Assembly (NCBI GenBank): GCA_040752595.1
Contig: JBFMGX010000026.1
Coordinates: 1-37,800 of the forward strand
Reading direction: 5' to 3'
From: Candidatus Zixiibacteriota bacterium
GTDB lineage: Bacteria > Zixibacteria > MSB-5A5 > WJJR01
Length of the DNA: 37,800 nt
How positions within the stretch are numbered: position 1 is the stretch's first letter; each line of letters opens with the position of its first letter. This document shows, piece by piece, positions 8,588 to 16,814 of the stretch. The translations under genes were made by a program, and so were the position numbers. Under the pieces are notes generated by a model that had not been told where the DNA came from, did not search any database, and saw only the letters and a program-made list of their open reading frames with translations.

Positions 8588-10287
8588 GAATACACTGTGC
8601 CCTTCTGCATCCCGCGTACCGAGAGGCGCGTGAAGGCATTCAACGTGGCGAACAGGTTGAGAAAACGGTCGAGCACGGAGGCAAAGAGAAACATCTCGCC
8701 TTCCCCGGCGAAGTGGTCTTCGAGCATGTCCAATTCGATGGCCACGCCCCGGTAGGTGGCGCCGTGACGGAGCAGATCGTCGGGCCGGGCGCGCACGGCG
8801 CTGATGCCGGACAGACGCAGTTCATTGGTGCGGGCCGCCTGCCGGTCGACGAGAGCCGGGAAATTGTACATCGTCAAGAGAGAGCGCAGCGACTCGACCT
8901 TCGCCAGCGAGAGGTAGTTCAGCGACATGTGCGAGATCAGATGCCAGAGCAACCGATCCTCCAGCGGCGGGGCGACCAGCGGGGTCACGCGCGCGATGTT
9001 CTGGAAGGCCGCGAACCCGGGCGACTCGGAGGTGGGGACACGGATGTCCCCCGGACGCAGCTTCTCCGGCAGATTGCGGTTGGTGCAGGTCAGATCAGCG
9101 GTGAGCGTCTCCGTGCCCGGCATCAACCCGGACGGTGTATCGACGGAGAACGTCAGATATGTATCGGTGCCGGCGCCGACCGTGGCCGGACGCAGCCGGA
9201 CGTGGTAGTAATCCCCACCGTTGCCGCGCGTATGATCATAGGAGAAGAACGGACGGTATTCATGCTCCACAACCGTCCCCTTCTCCCAACCGACGACGCG
9301 ATCGACCGAGAATATCTCGTAGTGCGGCGGATTGGGGAGATCGGGACGCAGCCGGTACTCGGTCTTCTCATGATCGACGCGGATCGGTGCCGACTTGGCA
9401 CTCAGCAGATTGACCACAGGGGTACAACCGAGGCGCAGCATCCCCGGCTTGACCCTCAACTCGTCCGGCGGCTTGTTCGCGAACTCGACGATGATCTCGA
9501 ACCGTCCGGCGACGTCGAGCCCGGCCAGCGGTGCCAGATCGGCGATCTCAACACAGTGGAATCGCTCCGCGAGCGCGAAGTACTCCTGCAGCAGGCGATA
9601 CCCGGAGAACGCCTCGGCGGGATAGGGCCAGAGCGTCTCATCGTCGGCGAATCCGGCCGGCGACAATGAGTCGCCCGGCAGGGTCACTTGCCTGTCCCCG
9701 GCACGCAGAATGATCCGGCGCACATGCCGCACCAGCCAGAGATACAGGAGGGTGACAACCGGTGCCTCGCCGTGGAGTTGGAGTCGCAACGGTCCCAAAC
9801 CGGCCTTGGCGAGGTTGACCTGTGGCCCGAGAGTGAAGCCGAGACGCAGTACCGCCGGCTGCGCCAGAGGAACTTCCAAGGTGGTTGAGTCGAGCGTGAA
9901 TGGGTATAGGTGAACATCGGCGGTCGTGCGAAACCGACACCGTGTCCCCTCGACCGGGTCCGACTCGAGGGGCGTCCCGCGCGGGATGACCTGCACATCC
10001 TGCAGGGCCGCCCGCGGCTCGAACTGTACGATCGACAGTGACGGAATCGGGCGCAGGTAGTGCGGCCACAACAGACTGACCAGCGCGTGCGTCAACTCCG
10101 GCAGTTCGGAATCGAGACGCTGCCGGATGCGGCCGGTCAGGAACGCAAAACCCTCCAGCAACCGCTCCACGTCCGGGTCCGTTCCGGTCTCGGCCAGCAT
10201 GTGGGCCACCTGCGGGTGGGCGCGGGCGAATTCCTGCCCCATCTCGCGCAGGTAGGTCAGCTCATCCTGGTAGTACTTATTGAACAT
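8551..10287 (-). CDS. tssF: T6SS baseplate protein TssF
   Basis: 578 residues, normal for TssF (VasA/ImpG). It starts MFNKYYQDELTYLREMGQEF with AHPQVAHMLAETGTDPDVER, the conserved N-terminal signature. Later motifs include YLRPIPSLSIVQFEP and RLLWHLISHMSLNYLSL. TssF is the core of the baseplate wedge on which the sheath polymerises. It lies 21 bases after tssE and overlaps tssG by 37 bases. The Shine-Dalgarno sequence is weak, consistent with coupling to tssE. Confidence 0.95.
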   Translation of the reverse strand: MFNKYYQDELTYLREMGQEFARAHPQVAHMLAETGTDPDVERLLEGFAFLTGRIRQRLDSELPELTHALVSLLWPHYLRPIPSLSIVQFEPRAALQDVQVIPRGTPLESDPVEGTRCRFRTTADVHLYPFTLDSTTLEVPLAQPAVLRLGFTLGPQVNLAKAGLGPLRLQLHGEAPVVTLLYLWLVRHVRRIILRAGDRQVTLPGDSLSPAGFADDETLWPYPAEAFSGYRLLQEYFALAERFHCVEIADLAPLAGLDVAGRFEIIVEFANKPPDELRVKPGMLRLGCTPVVNLLSAKSAPIRVDHEKTEYRLRPDLPNPPHYEIFSVDRVVGWEKGTVVEHEYRPFFSYDHTRGNGGDYYHVRLRPATVGAGTDTYLTFSVDTPSGLMPGTETLTADLTCTNRNLPEKLRPGDIRVPTSESPGFAAFQNIARVTPLVAPPLEDRLLWHLISHMSLNYLSLAKVESLRSLLTMYNFPALVDRQAARTNELRLSGISAVRARPDDLLRHGATYRGVAIELDMLEDHFAGEGEMFLFASVLDRFLNLFATLNAFTRLSVRGMQKGTVYSWPPTLGQAPLV

Positions 10288-10308
10288 GGTGGCACCCAGC
10301 GCCGGCGG

Positions 10309-10728
10309 TTATGATTCCTCGATATCGAGACTGGATGCGGTCCCAACACTCGTGGAGAAGGCGACCGGGATGTTCTCGTCCTCGGTGATCAGTCGGGCCG
10401 CGATCTCAAAGCGGATGTTCAAGGGATTGTCGGGATCGGCCACCCAGGCCGCCTTGGCGTTGCGCAGTCGCGGCTCGTACTTCTCGATGGAACGTTCAAT
10501 CGCCAGACGCATCGGCCCGATCGAGTCGGGATACGCGAACATGAACTCGTTCAGGTCGGGGATGCCGTAGTCCGGTTGCGCCGGGGCGTGACCGTGACGG
10601 CTGTTGAGCATCTTGCGCAGATGCGAGAGCACGGAGCGCTTCAACCGGCCCGGGTCAATCCCCAGTCGTCGACCTCCCGGGGGATCGGGATCGGCGAGAC
10701 GCTCAAACAGGGTGCGTTCACTGATCAT
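10309..10728 (-). CDS. tssE: T6SS baseplate gp25-like protein TssE
   Basis: 139 residues from the ATG at 10728 (MISERTLFERLADPD). The frame stays open 123 bases further upstream, but that part is the translation of a palindromic repeat, so the family start is preferred. Motifs are the gp25-type DYGIPDLNEF and the C-terminal region with RLITEDENIPVAFSTSV. TssE connects the baseplate wedges to the sheath. It follows hcp by 220 bases, the gap holding the repeat, and precedes tssF by 21 bases. Confidence 0.93.
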   Translation of the reverse strand: MISERTLFERLADPDPPGGRRLGIDPGRLKRSVLSHLRKMLNSRHGHAPAQPDYGIPDLNEFMFAYPDSIGPMRLAIERSIEKYEPRLRNAKAAWVADPDNPLNIRFEIAARLITEDENIPVAFSTSVGTASSLDIEES

Positions 10729-10753
10729 GTACCAACTCACGTCCCCGGTCCAG

Positions 10754-10830
10754 CGGGAGGGCGAAGCTCCTGCTGAGCCGGGATCTGTTCGCACAAGAAA
10801 GAGCGGCTCGGCGGGAGCCTCGCCCTCCCG
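10754..10830. repeat. Long inverted repeat that translates to REGEAPAEP / GSAGASPSR
   Basis: Arms CGGGAGGGCGAAGCTCCTGC (continuing to 10780) and 10804-10830 are 27 bases each and nearly complementary, with a 23-base loop. Read on the minus strand it encodes REGEAPAEP and GSAGASPSR, peptide words common in genomes rich in this repeat. It lies between hcp and tssE. A stable mRNA hairpin here could lower tssE output relative to the abundant hcp message; that effect is inferred. Confidence 0.85.
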
Positions 10831-10948
10831 AATACGACCGTTTGTGCTCAACTGCCGCAGCGCGTTTCTTCAACCAACACGTCTGCGGCAGTCCTCCGCC
10901 CCGTGGTCCTGCACGACGGCCGCAATCAGTTGCGACGCCCGCGGTCGA

Positions 10949-11437
10949 TCAGGTCTTGCGGACCTTCCAGTCATCCTCCGACTCGATCCCGTCCGGCTCC
11001 CACGTCCAGATGATCTTGCGGTACGTGAAGCTGACATCCTCCATGTGGCCATAACTGGCGTAATGAGGATCGAGACAGTTCGGGACCGAGGGTTTCATGG
11101 ATACGACGATGCCGTCCTCGAGCTTGATCGTGAAGTAGTGCTGCTCGGTGCCGGTGACGTCGATGCGGTACCACTTCATGGTGACGTTCTTCATCCGTTC
11201 ACCACGGGTCAGCGCTTGATAGAGCTTGGGCGAGGCCTTGTCGAAGTACTTGGTCAAGGTCAGCGCATTGTGCACGCGCTGCCCCGAGGGCTGTCCCGAC
11301 TGCGGGTCGCGGGGGATGGAGACTTCGTGGGTCAGCGCCTGACAGAGGATCGTCCCCTCGCGTCCGGCCTGGTCACACGACCCTTCGATCGCTCCCTGGT
11401 CGTACCCTTCCAGCGTCATGTAGAATGGCATCGGCAT
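10949..11437 (-). CDS. hcp: Hcp tube protein, copy 1 (TssD)
   Basis: 162 residues. It starts MPMPFYMTLEGYDQGAIEGS and has the Hcp pattern HEVSIPRDPQSGQPSGQRVH, LTLTKYFDKASPKLYQAL and MEDVSFTYRKIIWTWE. Hcp hexamers stack into the tube that is fired through the sheath and can chaperone small effectors. GGAGGG precedes the ATG. It lies 155 bases after a second, clearly different hcp gene. The C-terminus is short, with no fused toxin domain. Confidence 0.95.
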   Translation of the reverse strand: MPMPFYMTLEGYDQGAIEGSCDQAGREGTILCQALTHEVSIPRDPQSGQPSGQRVHNALTLTKYFDKASPKLYQALTRGERMKNVTMKWYRIDVTGTEQHYFTIKLEDGIVVSMKPSVPNCLDPHYASYGHMEDVSFTYRKIIWTWEPDGIESEDDWKVRKT

Positions 11438-11592
11438 GGTGGTTCCCTCCTACGGGTGGTTGTTGGTTGTTGGCATGGGCGAACGTCCGTCGCGGTTGCC
11501 GTTTGAGATTCTACACCCCCGCGACGGTCGAAAACAGTGAATTCTTGTCTGCATTTCGCATGTCCATCGCGGCGCGTCGGCCGTGGAGATGG

Positions 11593-12066
11593 TCAATCCC
11601 CCTGGACATACCATTCATCCATCTCCACCACGCTGTCGATCAGGTGCTCCCAGGTGATCGTGCGGTAGGTGAAGGCCACATGTTCCATGTGCGGGAGGGC
11701 GTCGTTGGCCGGCACGGCGCAATTGGGCACCTCCAGGACGACGTCGACGACGTGGACATCCCCCAGCGTGATGCGATAGTAGTTCTCCTCCACGCCGGTG
11801 TTGTCGATCCGGTAGAAGTCGAGCGTGATCTTCTCCAGCGTCTGGCCGGTCGTCATCGCCTTGAACAGGCCGGGCGACGATTTGTCGATCGCCTTGGTGA
11901 TGCGCAGCGGCCGGTGCATGCGGTGGCCGATCTTCGATCCGGAGTGGGGGTCGACCGGGACGGAGACATTGTGCTGCACCGCCTCCACGAAGATGCAATC
12001 TTCATGGCCTTCCTGGACGCACGAGCCCGGGTACTCGGGGATCGTCAAATAGCAGGGCATCGGCAT
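11593..12066 (-). CDS. hcp: Hcp tube protein, copy 2 (TssD)
   Basis: 157 residues, starting MPMPCYLTIPEYPGSCVQEG. It shares the Hcp layout with its neighbour (HNVSVPVDPHSGSKIGHRMH, LRITKAIDKSSPGLFKAM, MEHVAFTYRTITWEH) but differs at many positions, so this is an old duplication or separate acquisition rather than a recent copy. GGAGGA lies eight bases before the ATG. It follows tssC by 96 bases. Two paralogues could form mixed or alternative tubes; which is used cannot be read from sequence. Confidence 0.95.
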   Translation of the reverse strand: MPMPCYLTIPEYPGSCVQEGHEDCIFVEAVQHNVSVPVDPHSGSKIGHRMHRPLRITKAIDKSSPGLFKAMTTGQTLEKITLDFYRIDNTGVEENYYRITLGDVHVVDVVLEVPNCAVPANDALPHMEHVAFTYRTITWEHLIDSVVEMDEWYVQGD

Positions 12067-12162
12067 GCCGGGTTCCTCCGATGAACGGCCGCCGTATACA
12101 CGCCGCGTCCCGGTGGGATGCGGCGCGATCCGGTGTCAGCACCCGGCGCGGGGCGTCCGCGC

Positions 12163-13644
12163 CTATTTCTGGTCGAGCTTGCCGACCAGGGACAGCGTGA
12201 TGTCCGATCCCATGTATTTGAAATGGGGCCGGACCTTCAGATCGACTTTGTACCAGCCGGGATTCCCCTCGACGTCCTCGACGGTGACTTGGGCTTTGCG
12301 CAACGGCTTGCGGCTGCGCACTCCCGGCTTGGGATTGTCCATGTCCACCACGTACTGGCGAATCCAATCATTGAGCTCGCGCTCCAGATCGGTGCGCTCC
12401 TTCCAGGAGCCGATGTTCTCGCGCTGGATGACCTTGAGATAGTGCGCCAGGCGCGAGATGATGAACATGTAGGGAAGCTGGGTGCCGAGCTTGTAATTGA
12501 GCTCGGCCTCCCGTCCCTCGGCCGAGGTGCCGAAGTACTTGGCTTTCTGGCAGGAATTGGCCGAGAAGAAACAGGCGTTGTCGGAATCCTTGCGCATCGT
12601 CAGGCCGATGAATCCCTCCTCGGCCAGCTCGAACTCACGACGCTCCGTGATCAGGATTTCGGTGGGGATTTTGGCCTGCACTTCACCCATCGCCTCGAAG
12701 GTGTGGATCGGCAGGTTCTCGACCGCGCCTCCGCCCTTGGGGCCAATGATGTTCGGGCACCACCGCCACTTGGCAAACGAGTCGGTCAGCCGCGTGGCGA
12801 ACGTGAAGGCGGTGTTTCCCCAGAGATAGTTCTCGTGGTTGTCGGTGACGGTCTCGTTGTAGTCGAATGTCTTGACCGGGTTGTCGGCCTTGCTGTACGG
12901 CAGGCGCAGCAGGAAACGCGGGACGGTCAGGCCGACATAGCGTGAGTCCTCCGATTCCCGGAAGCCGCGCCATTTGGTGTACAGCGGACTCTCCATGATC
13001 GCTTTGAGGTCCTTGAGGTTCGGGAACTTGAGCCAGGAATCCTCGCCAAAGAACTGCGGTCCGGCGGCGGCGATGAACGGCGAATGTGACATCGCGCCGA
13101 CCGAGGCGCAGTACTGCAACAGCGCCACATCCTGCGATCCCGGTCCGAACTCGTAGTTGGCGATCAGCGCTCCCACCGGCGAGCCGCCGAATTGCCCGTA
13201 TTCCCGTGAGTAGACCAACTTGTACAGCCCCGACTTGGGCACTTCGGGAGAATCCTCGAAATCGTGCAGCAGGTCTTCCTTGGAGACGTTGAGCAGCTCA
13301 ATCTTGATGTTCTCGCGGAAGTCGGTGCGGTCGACCACGAGCTTCAGCCCCCGCCACGCCGATTCCAGACTCTGGAAGCTCGGGTGGTGGAGGATTTGGT
13401 CGAGTTGCAGGCTCATCTTGTGATCGATCTCCGAGATCATCTCATCGACGATCTTCTGCTGGACGCGTTCCCCCTTCTTCTCCGGGGTCGCCAGCAGGGC
13501 GATCAGTTCGCGCATCCCCTCCCGGGCCACCGCGAACCCTTCGTCGGCGGGGCGCAGCTTGGTCTCCAAGAGGATTTCCTCGACCAGCGAACCGCCGGCG
13601 GCCTCCGCCGCACCCGCCGCTTTCTTTTCCTGTCCTTCAGCCAT
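12163..13644 (-). CDS. tssC: T6SS sheath large subunit TssC
   Basis: 493 residues, typical of TssC (VipB/EvpB). Conserved stretches include FQSLESAWRGLKLVVDRTDF, NIKIELLNVSKEDLLHDFED, FGGSPVGALIANYEFGPGSQ and SRLAHYLKVIQRENIGSWKE. The Ala-rich N-terminus (EKKAAGAAEAAGG) is variable in the family. TssC pairs with TssB to build the contractile cytoplasmic sheath. It starts 38 bases after tssB, the usual tssBC order. Confidence 0.97.
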   Translation of the reverse strand: MAEGQEKKAAGAAEAAGGSLVEEILLETKLRPADEGFAVAREGMRELIALLATPEKKGERVQQKIVDEMISEIDHKMSLQLDQILHHPSFQSLESAWRGLKLVVDRTDFRENIKIELLNVSKEDLLHDFEDSPEVPKSGLYKLVYSREYGQFGGSPVGALIANYEFGPGSQDVALLQYCASVGAMSHSPFIAAAGPQFFGEDSWLKFPNLKDLKAIMESPLYTKWRGFRESEDSRYVGLTVPRFLLRLPYSKADNPVKTFDYNETVTDNHENYLWGNTAFTFATRLTDSFAKWRWCPNIIGPKGGGAVENLPIHTFEAMGEVQAKIPTEILITERREFELAEEGFIGLTMRKDSDNACFFSANSCQKAKYFGTSAEGREAELNYKLGTQLPYMFIISRLAHYLKVIQRENIGSWKERTDLERELNDWIRQYVVDMDNPKPGVRSRKPLRKAQVTVEDVEGNPGWYKVDLKVRPHFKYMGSDITLSLVGKLDQK

Positions 13645-13682
13645 CGGTCTTTCTCCTTCGCATCGCGGTCAGTACGGCTTCG

Positions 13683-14165
13683 TTATGCTCCGACTCCCAG
13701 TTCCTTGAGCAGCCGCTCGCGGGCGGCGTCATCGGACATGATGTCCATGATCTTCTTGCGGAAGCCGGGGACGTTTCCCAGGGGCCCCTTCAGCGCCAAC
13801 AAAGCACTGCGCAGTTGCAGCAGTTTGTTGAGCTCCGGCACCTGCGCCGCCACGGCCTCGGGGCCGAAGTCGCTGATCTTGTCGATCTTCAAATCCACCG
13901 GCAGCTCGGCTCCCTCCTCGACGGAGAGCGCGTTTTTCACGTTCATCCGGACGCCGAGCTTCATCCCCTTCATGACGTCATTGAAGTTGTCCTTGTCGAC
14001 GTTGATCGGCTTGCGCTCCTCCAGCGGTGTGTCATCCGGCCGCTGCGAGTAGTCGCCCAGCATCACCATCTTCAGTGGGAGCTCCTTCTCTTCGTCCACG
14101 CCGGTGGCGGGTTTGTAGACGATGTTGACGCGTTCGCGGGGAGCAACGGATCCTTCCTGTGCCAT
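13683..14165 (-). CDS. tssB: T6SS sheath small subunit TssB
   Basis: 160 residues from the ATG at 14165 (MAQEGSVAPRERVNIVYKPA), with AAGG and GGAGG upstream; an in-frame GTG at 14174 lies within that ribosome-binding region. Family motifs are ELPLKMVMLGDYSQRPDDTP, LEERKPINVDKDNFNDVMKG and a C-terminal PGFRKKIMDI. TssB and TssC handshake to form the sheath. An AT-rich TGTATATTAG stretch near 14215-14224 in the gap above it might be a weak internal -10 element, without a convincing -35. Confidence 0.96.
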   Translation of the reverse strand: MAQEGSVAPRERVNIVYKPATGVDEEKELPLKMVMLGDYSQRPDDTPLEERKPINVDKDNFNDVMKGMKLGVRMNVKNALSVEEGAELPVDLKIDKISDFGPEAVAAQVPELNKLLQLRSALLALKGPLGNVPGFRKKIMDIMSDDAARERLLKELGVGA

Positions 14166-14247
14166 GGCCTCCACCTTTCTTGAATCTGATGTTCATCTTC
14201 TCCTGGATAGTTCTAATATACACGCCGGGGGGGCCGCGCGCACCCGT

Positions 14248-15807
14248 TCATTTTGCTTCCAGCGACAGGGCGGCCGCCGGATCGAGCCGGCAGAGACGAT
14301 CGTGCAACTGGTTGGTCTTCTGCACCAATTCCGGCGTGGTGCGACGCGCGTCCTTCAGAAGTGTCCGACGTGCCGTCAAAAGGGGGCCATAGACCGCCAG
14401 GCAAAGAGCCGGCTCCCATGCCTCAAGACTATGGCGTTCAATGAGGTTCTCCAACTCCTCCAAAAGCGGCACGGCCAACACCGGCTGACCGATATCCAAG
14501 CAGAGGCGTGCCAATTCCAGACGCCACAGAAACTGGGCCCGTTGTGGCCCGGCGGCGGCGATCCCACCCTGCATCAAACGGACCGCCTCCGGCAATTGCC
14601 CCCGGTTGGCCAGCTTGCGGGCATCGCGGGCTGTCTCGGCCAATCTCTCGGGGAGCCCATCGGTAATCGCTGATGTTCCGGCTCCGGATGTCGGGGCCGA
14701 ATGGACACGAACATCGCTCTCAATCCACTTGCACGTTTCCGTCGCCGCCAAAGGCGTCCCGTTGGCGAACGTCAACTCGGTGAGGTCGGGAAGCCGGGTG
14801 AGTAGCATGGCCAACTCCCCGGTGACCGCATTCCTGGCCGGATCATAGGCGCTCCCCAAGCCACCCAGTGACTGCGCCACCCAGCGCTGCAGATCCAACC
14901 AGATGGGGTTATTGGCGAAGGCCGTCTCGGCGGTGTCGAGCAAGGCTCCCCAGTCGCCTTTGCTGTGCAGATCGCCGAGACGGGCTACGACGTCCGCGGG
15001 GGGAGCCGGAATCTGAGTCGTTCCTTTCGTATTCGGAGGTAAGTCTTTCACTTGCGACCAGGTGATCGCCCGCGCCAGACGGTACGGCAACGGGTCGGTG
15101 GGTGCGGCCTTGCGCAGAATCTCGCAGGCCTGTCGGACGCTGCCGCTGACTTTGATCAGTATGCGACGGGCATCGTCCGGGGTTGTCTGGGCGTCGATTT
15201 CCCCGGCGGCGATCTTGGCCGCTTGGGCGCGCTTGGCTTCGGCGCCCTTGGCTGCCGCAACCGCCTCGGCAATGTGCTGCTTGATGACCCGTTCCAGTTC
15301 CCCCAAGCCCGGAGCATCGTTGCCAAGCCGCTCATTCAGCGCCTGCTGGATCTCGGAAAGAAGTGCGGCACAGCGATCGAGTGGTTCTTTCTCATCGCCG
15401 CGTGGCTTGCGGGCCTCGGCGGCCTTGCCGCCCCGCTCGCCGAGCCAGACGATCGCCTCAATCCGGCCCCGCTTACGCGCCAAGGGCGGTTCCATCGACT
15501 CCCAGAACTTGGTGAGCAGATCGCGGCAAATCTCCAGACCGACCGCCAATCCGGCGTAGTCGTGCTTCTCCAAAAGCCCCAAGGCGAGGTAGGCGGCGAC
15601 GAGCAGGTGTTTCGAGCGGTTCTTGAGAATCTCAGTGCTGGTGTCGACGACCTGGCTCCAGTTCACCTTCTCCTGCGTGACGGAATCGAGCTTCTGCAGT
15701 TCGGTTCGCAGCGCCTCATAGCCGGGGTCGTACTGGACCGGTCCGGCGCTCTCACCGGGAGGGATGGGGACCTGCCCCAACGTGATCAGTTCGTTCAACT
15801 CGGACAA
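14248..15807 (-). CDS. tssA: T6SS cap/assembly protein TssA (ImpA family)
   Basis: 519 residues. The N-terminal ImpA_N domain is clear: LGQVPIPPGESAGPVQYDPG, YEALRTELQKLDS, NWSQVVDTSTEILKNRSKHL and LAVGLEICRDLLTKFWESM. A Lys/Ala-rich linker (AAAKGAEAKRAQAAKIAAGE, about 190-210) leads to a helical C-terminal half with RLELARLCLDIGQPVLAVPL. TssA primes baseplate assembly and sits at the distal end of the growing sheath. It is 10 bases downstream of tagF. Confidence 0.92.
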   Translation of the reverse strand: MSELNELITLGQVPIPPGESAGPVQYDPGYEALRTELQKLDSVTQEKVNWSQVVDTSTEILKNRSKHLLVAAYLALGLLEKHDYAGLAVGLEICRDLLTKFWESMEPPLARKRGRIEAIVWLGERGGKAAEARKPRGDEKEPLDRCAALLSEIQQALNERLGNDAPGLGELERVIKQHIAEAVAAAKGAEAKRAQAAKIAAGEIDAQTTPDDARRILIKVSGSVRQACEILRKAAPTDPLPYRLARAITWSQVKDLPPNTKGTTQIPAPPADVVARLGDLHSKGDWGALLDTAETAFANNPIWLDLQRWVAQSLGGLGSAYDPARNAVTGELAMLLTRLPDLTELTFANGTPLAATETCKWIESDVRVHSAPTSGAGTSAITDGLPERLAETARDARKLANRGQLPEAVRLMQGGIAAAGPQRAQFLWRLELARLCLDIGQPVLAVPLLEELENLIERHSLEAWEPALCLAVYGPLLTARRTLLKDARRTTPELVQKTNQLHDRLCRLDPAAALSLEAK

Positions 15808-15817
15808 GGTTCGATCC

Positions 15818-16792
15818 TCAGATGCGCTCGATGAACTCCTGGATCGGGTACGACGGTGAATCCAGTGCGACGAGGAGGTCGCCGCTCAATGCCGTTCTGG
15901 CTGCCATGGGGTCGCTTCCGCCGATCTGTGCCAAGTCCCACAGATTATCGTTGCGGCCCGACGGCACGAACACCATCGGGAACACCGAGGACGCCGGCGG
16001 ATGGAGCAGAAGATAGCATCCCATTCTCTCGGCACCGACCGCGTCGTGCCAGAACACGACCGCTTGTGAGAGCGTCTCTTCACCCACGATGGCCCGCACA
16101 AGCAAAAGCCAGATGGCGGTCTGGAGAAAGGACCCGGTGGCAGCCGGTGAGAGGGGAAACTTGATGATCATGTTCATCCGTGCCGGGTCAGCGCCGCGCC
16201 AAGGCCCGAGGGCGGCAAACAGGTTCTTGATAATCAGGTACTTGCGCGGGTCCTCAGTATCGCCGAAGACATCCCGCCAGAAAGACCCCATCGTCACACT
16301 ACGAAGATGATCGGTGAATCGACGGCCCACTTCAACCGGATTCTGAGGCAAAGCGGTCGTTAAAGCGAGGATTCGTCCCGCCCGTTGGTCGTCGATGCCA
16401 TCGGCGCACTCGCCGGTGGCCAAACGGCTGGCGGCCAAGAGAAAGGGGGTATGGCCGACCGGAATCAGGTGGAGGCCACGTCCGCCACGCTCCAACGTCT
16501 CTTGGGCAAAGATGGCGAACGGGTAGCGCCGACCACTCCGGTCGCGCCCCGGTCGGCAGACGCCGACCAGGACATCGGTGCCGGGACCGCCGCGAAAGAT
16601 AAAGAAGATCGGCGGGGACACGTCAAACCGTACTTCCCATGCGGCCCCGGTACGGCGCATTTCCAGAAGGCCCTCGGCAAACCAGGTGTCGAGCGCCCGC
16701 GGCAGTGCCCCGCCCGCGTTTAAGCGGACAAAATCAGGATGGGATGGCAGCTTGCCAAACAACCCGACCGGGGCAACCGGTTTCCCCCACAT
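15818..16792 (-). CDS. tagF: TagF post-translational T6SS regulator
   Basis: 324 residues from the ATG at 16792 (MWGKPVAPVGLFGKLPSHPD). Upstream in-frame codons overlap tssM and do not look like TagF. The signature GLFGKLPSHPDFVRLNAGG is diagnostic; WLLLVRAIVGEETLSQAVVF follows near the middle. TagF represses T6SS firing in Pseudomonas and Agrobacterium, acting with the PpkA-PppA-Fha phosphorylation pathway or by binding Fha. Here no kinase or phosphatase gene is in the window, and the Fha/TagH-like protein lacks its FHA domain. It starts 22 bases after tssM. Confidence 0.93.
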   Translation of the reverse strand: MWGKPVAPVGLFGKLPSHPDFVRLNAGGALPRALDTWFAEGLLEMRRTGAAWEVRFDVSPPIFFIFRGGPGTDVLVGVCRPGRDRSGRRYPFAIFAQETLERGGRGLHLIPVGHTPFLLAASRLATGECADGIDDQRAGRILALTTALPQNPVEVGRRFTDHLRSVTMGSFWRDVFGDTEDPRKYLIIKNLFAALGPWRGADPARMNMIIKFPLSPAATGSFLQTAIWLLLVRAIVGEETLSQAVVFWHDAVGAERMGCYLLLHPPASSVFPMVFVPSGRNDNLWDLAQIGGSDPMAARTALSGDLLVALDSPSYPIQEFIERI

Positions 16793-16814
16793 AGACTCAG
16801 TCCCAATGTCCGCC

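Noticed and set aside
14205-14235. Internal promoter above tssB
   Set aside because: A TATATT-like box exists, but no -35 element at a proper distance.
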